A stretch of 64,000 nucleotides of DNA from Syngnathus acus (Eukaryota > Chordata > Actinopteri > Syngnathiformes > Syngnathidae). Made by a program: the position numbers and the translations under genes. Under the pieces are notes generated by a model. The model did not search any database, was not told the origin of the DNA, and was given only the letters and a program-made list of their open reading frames with translations. The stretch is taken from assembly GCF_901709675.1 (NCBI RefSeq), contig NC_051102.1, positions 3,145,912 to 3,209,911 of the forward strand, read 5' to 3'. Shown here in pieces: positions 36,648-50,205 of the stretch. Position 1 is the first letter of the stretch. Every line of letters starts with the position of its first letter.

Positions 36648-38893
36648 ACACAACACAGTTTTATTGAGAAAAACGCATGGATTTCTTCAGTGATGTTGCT
36701 TCTAGATACATGCTAACTTTAAAGAATGACTATTCTAGAAAATGTAGTAGTTGAGTTAAACTAATAAAAATTCTAAAATATAATTATATTTTTTTGCCAC
36801 ATCCTATGCACGACATAAGACAAAGGCAGTAAATTGTAAAATAGCTTGTGTATGTTTTGAAGAGGAACTGTAATTTGGGACATAGATCATAATACCATGT
36901 TACACACAGTCAGAATTGAAGTTATGACTATTTTGAAGAGTATAATAACACAACTGCACAATAAAATCTTAACCCCCTGTGAGAGTTTTGCACATTTATT
37001 CAGAAGGATATTAGCTGTTATTTAATTACCTAAATGTTACAATTACCTTCATTCCCCATTGGGAATTACTTTTCTGTTTAAGTCTTATACTATCTGTGTC
37101 TGTTATAGTACAAAAAATAAAAGCTCCAGACTTAGGGCAATTTGCAAAAGATTAATTAGTCCTTGTAGAGTTTACACAACTTTTATTTGACAATTGTCAG
37201 ACTAAGTGTGGGAGCTCGCTGAGAAAAGATAAACAAAATACAGGTGGATTAACAGCTTTCAAGGGCTTCTTTATCTAGCACAAATGTTTGACTGCTGTTC
37301 AACAAGCTTATGTAACTTGGCTGGCTTCCTCAAGGGCTCCAATAGAACTGCTAAAAAGACCTGTGCAAAAAAATTCTGTCAGTGATTGATGAATCATTCA
37401 CACAGAAGTAGCCCGTGTGTGCAAACATATTTACATCTAATAGATGAAAGATCAGAAATTACACTGCATGATCTTGATTGCCCTCTCACCAATGATTTTG
37501 AAGAAAGAAGGATTCTAATCGGTTCAAACTATTTGTATTCATTCTAAACAATTTTGTCGGACTAGTGAAAGCTGTCTTCTACTCCTTGTGTCAGCTTGTA
37601 TTTCAACAACCAGTCCATCCATTACATTTGATGCCAATAGAGTGGATACTGTGTTACAGCAAACAGACAAATGACTTTATTAGGTTTTATCAGCATTTTC
37701 ATACCAGCACAGAGCCAGTTAATGATTAACATGCATGTACCTATTGATTTCTAAAACACATGGTAAACAGATGATTTTGGGTTGTCACTTAGTATTTTAT
37801 GAGGCTACAAGATCCTGGTTAACCAATATTAGTTTGGGCGACACAATATCAAATGCGATGATTACCACCTATCTTACATACAATACTTTCTTGATATTGG
37901 GATGGATGGATTATATAAAAAAATAAAAAAGTGACAACCCAGACTAAACTGTTATTCTAGTAGTCTATAAATTCAGTTCAAATGTGGAATGGTAAAAGCT
38001 AACTCCACGTGATGGACACAAAAAATGATATATTTACGGACGGACGGACGTTAGTGGAGTTGATATCTTGACCTCGATATTACGTTGCTTGCCTAGAACA
38101 GCTGCATGACACACAATATGATAAAGATAGATGCTTAACAACTCCAATTCATTTAAATAATTATATTTCTTGCGTAAGACTGCAACGTGCAACCAAGGTA
38201 ATGTTCACTGCCAATGATTGTAGTTAATGCTTCCAAGGTCCGAATATGTATTTCTTATAAGGTGTCGAAAGACAAGCAGGTGCAGTCATTTAACCATAGT
38301 ATATCTTTTGCTCTCCCCCACAGTATTATGCTGGACCTTTGTGTCCTAATGGTGGGCCTCTCAGTACTAGAGTGCAAACAAATATATACATCCACAGTGA
38401 CAACATTACGCTTACAACAATAGCACATTTATTCAATAATCACTCCCCTTCCTTCCTTTTGCCGAGTTTAAATGGAAAACTTCATTTTTTTTTGTAGTTG
38501 ACTCGAGTGGCTCTTTCTTAAGTGTATTACGAGTAAACATGAACATCCCCGGAAGATCTCTTTGGCCACTAATCATCCTTGTGAGGACAATGTAGCTTTA
38601 CTAATAGGGGCTATATTCAAAGAAGTGGTCAGTCTCTGCGGGGCCTCAGCACAAGGGTTCATGATGGCAAGGGCTTATAGTTGGGTGTGAATGGTGTCTT
38701 ATTATTATACAACACAATTGCCATGTCTGAGACAAAACAGCAGGCACATTTTTGTTTTAAGAACTGCTGACTCGGGTGATGAACACAATGAAGCAGGTGA
38801 GTAATATGAAGAAGATGACTCAGGCATCTCTAATAAAAAACAATATCAAATAATTAGCACAAAAAAATGACACATTTAATCAATACGTGAGTA

Positions 38894-39813
38894 CCGTTTT
38901 TTTCCGTGTATAATACGCAAAATTTAACTAATTTATTGTCCTAAAATCTGGGGTGCGCATTATACATGGGTACAATTTTTTTTAAATTTTTTTTTTTTAT
39001 TTAATTTTTTTTTTATTTTTTTTATTTTTTTAAGAAAATCATGGTACTGGTACGAGTATTGATTTATGTATTGTTCTCTTCTTGTCATGTTGTGAAAGAA
39101 TGTGGGTTGAATAAATACCGAAAGAACAATAGTGTGTTTGTACTGTGCTCTGGTCATTTCGTCAAAGAAGGGATAATAGTCCTCTTCTCTTCTTGACTGA
39201 CAATGAATGTGATAGTTTAATCCAATCAGCAAATAACAAAATGCGTATTACAGGTAATATTTTATTTCACAACACTTTGCCTTGTTCCTTTCGTCTCTGC
39301 TGTTCACTTCAAACACGCTCCATACGAACGCAATGCTCTCGTATCAGACGCTTGCTCGATCACCTGCTCGTTTGCTGTCACAATGTACCCTACACAAATC
39401 CGAAACATTTGTTGCGGCTCCGAGTCACGACGAGGGGCAAGTTTTGGTTTCCAAGGGTGTTATTATTCCTCTTCAACGTCTCTCCCATACAGAGCCGCCT
39501 TTTTCACATGTCCGCACGTCACTTTCCTCTCTTTTCAGCTGATCGCGGTGGTGCCTTTATGGGCAGTCGGAGAAATCAACGCCAACAAAAAAAATACATC
39601 CAGCCTAGTTAAGACCATACCAAAGACTATAAAAATGGGACCCATTGCCTCCCTGCGTGTGTGACGATCATTGGGACTTAAAAAATAAAAAAAATAAAAA
39701 AAATAAAATAAAAAATTGGGTGCGTATTATACATGGGTACAGACTTTTTTCCAGCATCAACATGCCATTGTTAGGGTGCGTATTGGGGGCGTATTATACA
39801 CGGAAAAAAACGG
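38894..39813 (+). mobile_element. TA-flanked inverted-repeat DNA transposon, copy B
   Basis: Same family as copy A and nearly identical inside, in opposite orientation. Ends are CCGTTTTTTTCCGTGTATAA and its inverse, with TA at 38892-38893 and 39814-39815. The 155-codon interior frame at 39145-39612 differs from that of copy A at only a few positions. The A/T runs differ in length and a short segment near 39050-39120 is absent from copy A. No recognisable transposase domain. Confidence 0.82.
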
Positions 39814-42199
39814 TATTTTGTTGTCAATTGTGTTTAAAAAGAGGTTTGAAATTATTGTTTTACAAAAATCAGATTATGTTAACAATCTATTTGTGTATTA
39901 AAAAAATCTGATTTGTAATCATATATAGAGAACACTTTCAGAGCTAATACAATTAATTTCAAACTCTTTTTGGCATTGTAACGCATCTATTATATCTCAG
40001 TGTAAGACTATATTGAATGTGTATTTTTCTTTTAAAGAAGAGAGTAATGAGTGTTGACACAATGGCGGTAAAACGTGCCAGGAATCCACCTGTGCCCTCA
40101 TGATAGGCAGGTTAAAGTCTGTCCGGCTTTTAGATGCTTAATCAACACCTCACGAGATGTCATTACTGCATTAGTGCTATCAGAAAAGTTTTTTTGCTCA
40201 CATGTAGCATTCTCGCCACTATTGATTTTTTTGTTAATGTGCAACTGCTGGTTCAGCACAAAGTCAACAATGAAGTTCTTTATCCAATCAGCATTTACCA
40301 ACAACATCAGGAATGTGTACATGTTATTAAAAAAAAAAATCCTTGTAATAATTTTAGTAATCCCTAAATATGGCTTTGAATTATTATTAGGAATAAATTT
40401 CATGCACAATATTTGAATTGAGATGACAAAGTAATGACTCAATTGCATTATAGAACCTCTAAAAATCCTTCAAGAGAAGTGCAAACAAAAGAGCTTGTGT
40501 GGTGGAACCATTCTAAGATTATTTTGAAGCAGTCATTTAGACCTCTGTGGTCATTGCCTTCGTTGTAGAGTCTTCCAAAAAAATAAAAAATACAAAACAG
40601 CATCCATCCATTTTCTCTGCTGGCTGCCCCGGCCAACTGCATCAGTCCTAATGCTCATTACAACTCCATCGACGTGACTGCAGGCATATTGAAATGGACT
40701 AAATCGGATGTTATGGTGTTGACCTCGACTGCCCTGACCTTCACCTGCTTCTCTGACCACATGCTTTAAACAGCCCATTCACAGTGGTGGTCAGGGGTCC
40801 CTAAAGAAAGGGCAGCACGGCCTTTGACAATGCAAGACCATGGGCCATGAGAAAGGACTGGGCTAGCGAGGTCAAAGGAGTCTTTTTTTGGATGCGACAA
40901 GTAAGCACAAAACCACACAAAAATGCCTATTGTCTGAGTGGACCATAAATAAATGAAGGAAAACACACAAATGTGTTCAAGAAACATGTGGCAACGCCTC
41001 CATAATCATCATCTAATCTTAACCTGAACCATGTCTGAATTTAATTCATTGTTGCCTACTGACTTGATGATATTGATTGATCAATATTTTACAGTTTATG
41101 CTGGTGGATTTTGTTGATAAAATTCTACATAAGCACCTGCTGCCTCTGAGTTGACAATATCGACACAAATTAACTGCTTGACTGCATGCTGTCTTTTTAA
41201 AGAGAGAGCATCTTTGGAGAAATCAGAAGTGCAGACTGCAGACTTTGCTTCCATCCAGGCCGGTTAAACAATAAACACTTCACTCAATGACGTTGCTTTA
41301 ATTTATGCAAATATAATAGAGTCAAACCTTGGTGTTTGCATGCTTTGTGGTATATTGTGTACGTATTTAGATCCAAAAGACCCTCCTCCCCAGGAGAAAA
41401 CACCACTGGTACAAAGCAACGTTAGCAGCACTTGATCCATAGGAAATTACAAACATACACACAGATGCATGCACGAGAACACGCACACACTCACACAAAA
41501 ACACTCACACACACAATTTTTAATTAATTTCTGTTACTTGTTAAGAGTTGAAGTTTGACCAGGTGCAGATTGTGCAAAACCCAGCTCATCTCAACTTGCT
41601 TTTCACACAACCAATGAATATTCATACTACTATGTCTACCCTTCTTCATTAAGACTTTAATTTGTTGCCTCAGCCACTTACATCCAAATATATTCATGTG
41701 CGCGTGTGTGGGCGTGCAGTCGTGCACACACACTCACACTCGCGCACTTCATGTTTCGGGTTCCAATCAGAACGGAACGAGTTATATTCATCACTCTAGG
41801 TTCCAATGTATATCTATAAAAGGGAAAATTTGTGACCCAGATACAGATAAGAATATACAAAATATATATATTATTGAAAAATAATGCTGGGGGACAACAT
41901 TTATCTTATAATTAAGGCTGAGAAATTCACCACTTTTGCTTTAAAGTCTTTTAATGGTTCAGTATTTTAATTGACTAAATCAAATCTACTTTGAGCTTTG
42001 TTGCAAATCTTTATCATATCTATCGAAACTTCCAGTCAACACTAGCGTGACACAGTTTAATCCTTGTCCTTGTGATGAAGTGAGAAAAGAGCAAAGGTCA
42101 CAGCTGGGGTTCCTGCTGAATCTCTTGGTGAGGAAACTGAGACTTGCACTGACCAGGTCAGCTGAGTAAAGACATAATCTGCTAGCCTGATATTGACTT

Positions 42200-42510
42200 G
42201 GAGATTATTGCCTGTGTCTTTAATGAGCTAAGCTGTCATGACTAAATCTGGGGGTCGTCGGTAAAGATCACCCCTTTGTCAATATGGGAGCTCAGCGCAG
42301 AAAGCCCTATCAGATGCACAGAAGCCAGCCTATTAATCAGACCAGATTATGTCTTTGTTGTTATAAGAGAGTCTTAAAATCTCAACAAAATGATCAATCA
42401 CAATTGGCAAAGACAAACGCTTCGCCACTGCATGGGAGTCTCTTAAGAACGTGACCTCAAACACCTGCACCAAGCTGCCCATCGCTCCTGTGTGTCACAG
42501 GTGTGTCTCA
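42200..42510. promoter_or_regulatory. candidate conserved non-coding block with TAATC inverted pair and E-boxes
   Basis: An inverted pair TAATC-6 bp-GATTA at 42334-42349 (OTX/PITX-type half sites), CAATCACAATTG near 42399, and two E-boxes CACCTG and CAGGTG at about 42462 and 42499 sit in mixed-composition DNA about 9-10 kb downstream of ptf1a. Function is inferred. Confidence 0.35.
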
Positions 42511-42679
42511 GTTCATTGAAAAAGAAAAAAATAATCTTCAACTCACTATACAAATTATAATCCTTGAAAATGTTTTACTTACTTGTCAGTCAATCTACAT
42601 TTTGCACAAACAAATGGTCATATACTTAATTCTCTCATGTTCCAATGTAAAATAGTTTTTGAACCATCAATTTTAGGTT

Positions 42680-42824
42680 TTATCCATCCATCCATCCATC
42701 CATCCATCCATCCATCCATCCATCCATCCATCCATCCATCCATCCATCCATCCATCCATCCATCCATCCATCCATCCATCCATCCATCCATCCATCCATC
42801 CATCCATCCATCCATCCATCCATC
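42680..42824. repeat. (CATC)n array of about 36 units
   Basis: Uninterrupted CATC/CCAT repeat of about 145 bp. It generates HPSI and WMDG open frames on the two strands, which are not genes. Expected to be length-polymorphic. Confidence 0.95.
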
Positions 42825-45339
42825 GTACTACAGCTATCCAAACTGAGTTGGCAATAGCCGTTGGGCCTCTTATTGTTCATCAATTACTATCTCCCTGCAC
42901 ATGTCCATCCATCTATCACCGCATCCATCGGAGCTTTGCAAGTCCACTGTGCTGTGCAGTCCAGCAGTCAAGGAGAAGTCAAGAAGCCTGACAGGGATCA
43001 TGCTAGAGGGTAGCCACCCACTGAAAAGCTACCTGCCTTCACGCACATCGTGAAAAACACAGCGTGACCCCTTTGGACCACAGACTATTTACCCCACCCC
43101 TCCCTCCGCCTTCATGCACAACACCAGTCACTCCTCCAACATGACCTGACCATGTGGATTCAGGCCACCTCCAGCCAAGCCCCAGCCAGCCTATTCATCC
43201 CTTACTCCGTCTCCTTCTCTGACCCCAACACCCACACCACCTCCTCAGCCTCCTCATCCAAGGGTAAACCGAGAGGGTCCAAGCTCATAGATCACTGCTG
43301 ACACATCAGTAATTGAGCTCGGATAGATAAGGGCCAGCGGTCCAGGCCTTGGGGTCTTGACACGGCTGAAAAGCCAAGAACAAACATTGTGTGTCACCAC
43401 ATAACCTGTTTGACTCGGCTGCCACTGGTCTACATGCTTCCCTTGTTACTCTCATGCTCAGTTGCTCTTGAAGAGTTTGATCTTTGGTCTGAGTTGAAGG
43501 CCAGAGCCACCTGTCGTTTCTTCGCTGCTGAAATTTCAGTGAGAGAGCTATATATTTCCTGTACGACTATATTTTTTTTCCTTGAGGTGTTGTGAGAGCC
43601 GGAAAGTTAATTGTTAATTTTAAGAAATTCTACTGTATGATAAATGTATGTCTATTGGAAATGTTATTTTGAATTAGATTTTTTTTCCATGTCATTTTGT
43701 AACGTTATACTACAATCTAATATAATATCAATATGCTGACCTCACTTAAAAATTGATGCAAATTGCATAGAAATGTGATCTCTTTTTGTGGGAAGCTTTT
43801 TGACCAAAAGCACGAGTAAACATTAAAGTACGCACAAATCTATCGCTTGCGAACGCAGACTATTTACAAATAAGTTGGAATGAACATGCCCAGAACCCTA
43901 TGAACATGTTTCCCATCAGTATCATAGGTTAGTGAGGTCTCAAAGAAAACCAGTTTACAAAAAAAAAAAAAAAACAGGACACGTTGTTAGCAGGACATAC
44001 AAGTGTGATAAATTTTCGTTGCTCTTTTGTCAGTGAATACGTCTGGGCCCATATGCTAGAATACAAAGCAATGTGAAAGCAGCATTTAAAAAGCCAGGCC
44101 TACCGCATTAAAGCCTATAACAATCTGCGTTCATGGTAAGTTATCACTCTCAATTAATCACCCCCCACAATAGGATTTCTGATGTGCTCAAGCACTCTGA
44201 AAGCTGCGGGTCAGGCTGAGGGCAGACCCCATTTTCCTTCTCCTCACCACCCCACACCCTTTCACTTTGTCACATTTTGCAGCCACTGCCAACTGAAGTG
44301 CCTTCACATTTTTCTTTTTCTCCTTCTCCGTGTGAAGAATGAGAGTAAAGCATCACATAGACCTAAACAAACACTGCGACATGGCTGTAGATGTGAAGAT
44401 GTGCTCTTTATGTTTACGCGGAGGAGATGACTGGCTAGCTTTATGGCTGACAGCCTTTTCTGCCCGATGAAGCCCCTCCCTTGTCATTCCTCTGCTTGTG
44501 TTATCCTATGAATAGTATTGTATTGTCAGAGTGCTCCCCATTCCACTACTGCTCAATAGGTTGAACTACTTAGTTTAGATTCGGTTACACGCTTTTGCTT
44601 GAAAGTGTACCCCTCCCATCGCTTTGGACTCCATGGTTCCCTTGGTTGACCTGTTTAGAAGCTGCCGTGGAAATGTCATGTCGCCCCTCCCACGGGGTGG
44701 ACCCAACATTCACTTTGATAGGTAACAAAAAATGACTTGGGAACCTAACCAATGTGATGAACTGACAATTTAGAGTGGAGCGCTCCCGAGTGGCACTGTG
44801 GTTATTTTTTTTTTTTTTACCACTGAGAGGTGATCATAATCAAGTGATGGTGAATAGATTTATGTTTTATTTGTAATATGTTATTTTTACAGCTTCACCA
44901 TCTTCAAATAAAAATGTATGTACAGCTGTTTACTTATAATGATACTTGTATGCTTGGTTTAAAAAATACTTATTTTGTATGCAACTGTCATGTCAGAAGG
45001 GAAAATAAATGTTTCTTTCCTCCCTTTGTGGAAGCCAAACAGAAGGAATGCCAAGAAGGCTGGACAGTGGTGGGAGGAGATAATATCACATTCTTCTTGT
45101 TGGAGTTTATTTAGAAGCAGAGAAGCAGAAGCAAAATGATGAACTCCCTGCTTTTGTATGACTGCATCAAGAAGCGTTGGGATTCCCCACTGTGTAGGAG
45201 GGCTTTTCCACAACAAAAACTGAAAGAAATTGTTTGCTTTGAAACTCCCTCAAATCTCTGGACACGGAAAAGAAGGAACTGACTTCAGAAAAGACTTCTT
45301 TTTGACACTCAAACACCTCCTTCAGTCTCCCACTATGTT

Positions 45340-45420
45340 GAAGTCGGACAAGCCTATATAATCAATTAGCTGCTCTCCCTTCATGTGGCTGTCAATTATC
45401 CCACCAGCAATCGGGGTATG
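45340..45420. promoter_or_regulatory. candidate regulatory block with paired CAATTA and E-box
   Basis: CAATTA at 45363-45368 and 45393-45398 (TAATTG on the other strand, a PDX1/homeodomain-type core) flank an E-box CATGTG at 45382-45387. It lies about 6.3 kb downstream of the ptf1a stop codon. No coding content. Role inferred from motifs only. Confidence 0.3.
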
Positions 45421-48400
45421 ACTGTTGTATTTGTTGAACCTATAGCTTTTCCACTTTATTTACTACATAACTAGCAACCACTAACTTAATAATAGAATTT
45501 GTAATTGCTGTCCATCCAACTGTGTCACAAATGGATGGATGGGCAGCCATCTTAGCTCTAAGTTACTTCAAAATAAAAGCCAAAGGTACTTCAAAATAAT
45601 CTAAATAAATTAAAATTATAATGAGAGTCCAATAACCACTCTATGTAAGATCAACACAAAGTCAACTAAAGTTCAAAGTACCAAGTGCTCCTGTTGCACA
45701 ATGTTACATGTGGGTATAAAATGTGGGTATAAAATAAAAAATAAAAAATAATAATAAAATAAATATATATATGGTACAAACTGAAAGTCTCAGCAAAACT
45801 CAAGAACCTTTGAAATACACTGTGTACAAATAGTAAAAAGCAGCAATAATACTTTGTATATGCTTTATAAAGGACTTTGTGTGTCTTTCAAGCTGCTCTT
45901 ACACAAGTGTGGGTCTCCATGGAAACTGCCTGGTATATTTTACAGCCTGTTGACGCAGCTCAGGAGGGTTTCCTACTCAGTGTCTGCCACTTCTTTTACA
46001 GACATATTCTATTGGTCTGTAAGAACAACACCTAACGTGATGGCGAAGCGGCTTGCTGCAAGTTAATTGTTTTTTATTGGAAAGTGGCTAAAAAGCATGA
46101 CTGGTTGTAGAGAGTTTCCTGCAGAGTTTGATTGCCCCATGGTTAATCACGGTCCTTGTGGCTGGATTATTTCCCAGTCACTACTGGCCACCAGCCACTT
46201 GTGGAAGCTTGAAGTTGTCTGAAAGATGGACTGCAGAAAAAGGATTAAAGAATTGTCAGGCTATTTTGTGCCTTGAAATTATTTTATTTGGACATTTTAC
46301 TTTAGGGTTTCCCATGCATGCAGGGTGAAAACGTAAAGGTCAGTCTTACGCCGTGTATTGTGGTAACCAAACTGTCTGATGGAAACATCTGCTTGAGAGT
46401 TGTCTTTTCGTTTAGACTGAATGTATAAATGAAGAAAAAAAAAGAAAAACAAACAGGTCGGAGGAAATAACCAACCATCCAACCTTTATCTTCTTGAGGG
46501 TCATGGATGAGCTGGATTCTATCTCAGCTGCTAATATGTTAACTTGGGGGAGGAGGGATCTTCTCATCCCCCCCCCCAGATCTACGCCCCTGCCGATAGG
46601 TTTAATTAATAGTTTGATACTTAGAGCATAAACACACGCACGCACGCACGCCGAAACTTTTTCATGTTGTTCTAAGTGGTTGCCTACCGTCTTTCATATT
46701 AAAACACACCACCAAACGGTATTTAACAGTTTGCCATTCCACCGGAGTAGGCTATACTATATTCAGCATGCAGGCTTTTGTTTTTGATTGATTTGACGGG
46801 TGCATAATGCTGACTTTCTCCATCCCATCGGCAGACTAAAACGGCCTTTTTGTGCCACTTGACTCCCTCGCACACACACTGTTGCATTTGTCTTGCAAAT
46901 CCATCCCCGCTGCGCTGCGCTGAGACGAGGAAAAGAGAGCAGCCGGACATCAGTGAAGTTCAAGCCAGCGAACAAGCAGTTCCTTACTGGCTGCTTTTGT
47001 CGATAGCGAAACGGAAAGCTGGTGAAAAATGATGCCTGCTTTTACTCATTTGAATCCTAGCAACGATAGAAGACGTCGAGGGGGTGATGGAGGGTTAAAA
47101 AAAAAAAAAAAAAAAAAACTTCGTTCCTCTTGAGCCCAAAGTCAGAATTGTAGGGGACAAAAGAGCCCTAAATGAGTGTCCTCTTATGCACCAGTGTAAC
47201 TGAAATTACCATATGAGCGATTTATCACTTTTTGTTGTTGTTGAAATTTATTTTATTTATTAATTCCTTTTTTAAGAACCATAACACTAAATTGCGCACA
47301 AGATTCTCTGCAAAATAAGACAATGCACAAAGACATTATTTCTGCTCATGGCCCACTTTTTACTATATTTATTCCTTTATTTTCTATCTGATTTATTCTT
47401 TCAAATCAATCCAGTCTACTTCATTTCCATATCTTTTCATGTGGACTTCTTTTGTGAATAGACTGTAATATTTCATGATGGGGCACGCGAAAGCTGTGCA
47501 CAATGCCTCTCATATCCACCGGGCTTTCAGGAGTAACAAAGATCATAGCAAGACGTCTTTATGGCTAATTCAGTCAAAAGCGTTTCACCCGCCCACTTGC
47601 GTGGAGGTCAATCCACCGTGTTCCGTTCGGTGTAGGGGGGCTGGAAGGGGATCTGGTTGGCTGCTTTCAAAAGCCAGTGCCCGGCCCCATGCTTGTGTTT
47701 TTCGTCCCCTCCTCGCCCGGAATGAGCTCGCTGTTATGTTCAATAAGGCAGGCGCGACGACCGCGTGATAACAAGAACTATTTATCTTTTTAATACGCAG
47801 ACCTCCCAACACAACTTCTGCCATGCGTGCACCACGTTCATGGATTAAAATAAAGCACTCCTTGCGCACGACATGCGTGTTTGACTTGTAACACAATTTG
47901 TCACAGAACGGCGTGAAAAAATAATTTAATCGGGAATCCACTCTGTTTTCAAGGATAAAATAAAATAACCCCCCTCCCCACACACACGCACTCAACTTTG
48001 GGACCCACCCAAGTCGTTAATGCGTGCGCAAACCTACACAGCAGTTCTATTTTGCCCATTATGTTCTCTCATTAAAATGTGTGGACAATCTTACATGTGT
48101 GCATGCCTGCAAATAATTTATTATTCTATTATAATTAACACCCGCCGATGTCATTTGTGATTGCGAGGGCGTGAGGTTCCCGTGCGCCCTGGCCACTTGT
48201 TGGCGCGTCAAGTTGGAGCAATTGAAGTTAAATATTCCAAAAAGAACACGCGCAGTATTTCAAAGGCTTCAGAGAAACTAAAAGACCAGTGCCTTAGCAC
48301 CATATGCTTAGTGGTCACAGTCGTCGGGCTATTATGAGGGCAAAACGTGGCCCTTTAAAAGTTGGAAAGGTTCCTTTATTTGCGTTAGATGAAGCACTTG

Positions 48401-50159
48401 CGCACCTATTTGCCATTGACTCACACTCCCTTTCTCTTTCTTTTGGAAGGCTGGAGCGGCCACCGTCGTCGCCTATTTCACTCCCGCATAAGCTTTTCAT
48501 CACCCGGCTTTGTTCTTGGTGAAAGTAATGCCTCGAATCAAAGAGGTGACAATATTTTCTATCAGCTTGAAGACCCTGGACAAGAGCCCTCGAGCTTTGG
48601 CAAAAATCAGAGCCGGTCATTCATCCTGTCACTGCGCACCTGTGCTCCCGCATTCAAAGTATACAAAACTGTCCCTATTAACATTAATTATTCACAAACA
48701 ACACAAAGGCTGAAATAGAGTAGGTTGAAGTCTGTTTATGGCTCCAATATGTTTTATTCCTCTGAAGATGTGCCCAAAGCTGTCTTGCTCGCAACTCTTT
48801 CAGTCTTGAGTAGCTCTACAGTTTGGATTTGACAATTGCAGCATCTGCTAAATGTTGCGGATGAAAAATATGACAAAAAAGGAGTTAAATCCCTGTATAG
48901 TGAATGATCAAGGCTGGAGACAATGGCACAGGATGGGGACAGCCGTATGGTTGCGGGGGCACCAAAGGAGACAGTTTGCTCTCTTGTGCCGAGAGCGCCA
49001 GGTGATGGCAAGAAAACGCCGTTTGGAGAAGGAGAGAATGCAGCAAATCCTCCTCCTTTCTCTCCTTGAGAAAATGGCACACATAAATTTAATTGTCTTA
49101 TCGAGGAGCGGCGAAAAGACCTTGCTGTTAATTGGCTGGGACGCACAAAACAAACGCAAAGGCGTGTTTAGTCTGGCTCTTCTGCGCTGCATGCGCTTTC
49201 AGCCTGGTGTCACGTCATTGAAACCATGTTTTATTCTTGCAAAACGTCAAGCTTTACAGTTGCCATATTGTGTCCTGCACAAAGGCTAATGGAACATTAA
49301 AGACGTGGAAAACGGTGCCAACCCGTCTCGAAGACGCTTTGCTTGTTTTTAGGCAGCTGCTCTCCGCAGACTCGGGCGCAAAGACGTGGAAAAAAAAGTT
49401 TAAACTACCAGGTGCATCCTCCAAGAACACGGCAGAGATCCGCTTCAGTGGGGTTAGCGCTCATAAAGATGTAATTGAAATTGAAAGGTCAAGTCGAGAA
49501 GAAAAGAGCGCGCAGCAAGCGAAGATGATACTCTCAACCTCCCCTCGCGTCTCACCTCCCCCTCCCTTCCTCTCTCCCTTGTCTTTTGGTCGGCTGCAGC
49601 CCACCACAAAGCTTTTGGCCATAAAGATTTAAGATGACGCCTTGACACGGGGCTGAAAACAAAAACAGAATGCCTTATACTCAATCTGCAGCAATTTTTA
49701 AGAGGATTAAATAGCATTAGAGGCCAAAGCTGTTATAATTTCCATCCATTAAACATATTTAAGAAAAGCTTCACTCCTCCAATGGGTTTAAATGTAGTTT
49801 ACACCTAATAGCCACTTGCAATTTATTTAGCAGTGGAATTTGTATCTGCTGAAGTGCCCTTATTATCGTAGCTCAAAGATAGCCAAGGGAAAAATAAAAG
49901 CAAATCTGCACTTTGTTTTAAGAATTACATATTGTCGTTCAAAGTTTAAAAAACATTTTTCATCGCTGTATATGCAAAATGGTACACTGTGATTTGAGTC
50001 GTTTGAAGAGAGCTGAATACTATAAAAAAATTAAACAAGAAAAAATACTATCAAATGATAAATATTAGGGTACTTGGTTCAGAAAATTAATGGATGACAA
50101 CCTAAAATTGTTTCACTTGAATCGAATTAAATGTAAATGTGAACCTCTCTAATCGGTTT

Positions 50160-50205
50160 TAAATACATAAATAAATAAATAAATAAATAAATACGTGTTT
50201 CCCTA
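50160..50205. repeat. (AAAT)n microsatellite
   Basis: TACATAAATAAATAAATAAA and following units make an AAAT repeat of about 35 bp downstream of ptf1a. Confidence 0.8.

Larger units (their letters stand above)
30539..38891. other. gene-poor DNA upstream of kiaa1217 exon 1
   Basis: No coding exon was recognised. It includes a pyrimidine-rich TCTCTC tract at about 30885-30925 that may lie in the kiaa1217 5' UTR or promoter, a 25-bp tandem duplication at about 31264-31312 (unit with TGTTAACAAGCAAACATGAC), a (GTAT)n array, a G/C-run pair and a mixed-composition block at 34.8-35.2 kb described separately. Non-coding first exons of kiaa1217 could lie here. Confidence 0.5.

Noticed and set aside
39145-39612. 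155-codon open frame as a host gene
   Set aside because: It lies wholly inside TA-flanked element copy B and recurs in copy A, so it belongs to the transposon.
42618-42883. Open frames of HPSI and WMDG repeats on both strands
   Set aside because: They are translations of the (CATC)n microsatellite and carry no gene signals.
46165-46203. TTTCCC followed by CACTTG as a PTF1 site
   Set aside because: The half-sites are in the wrong relative orientation and about three turns apart; weaker than the pair at 53781-53799.
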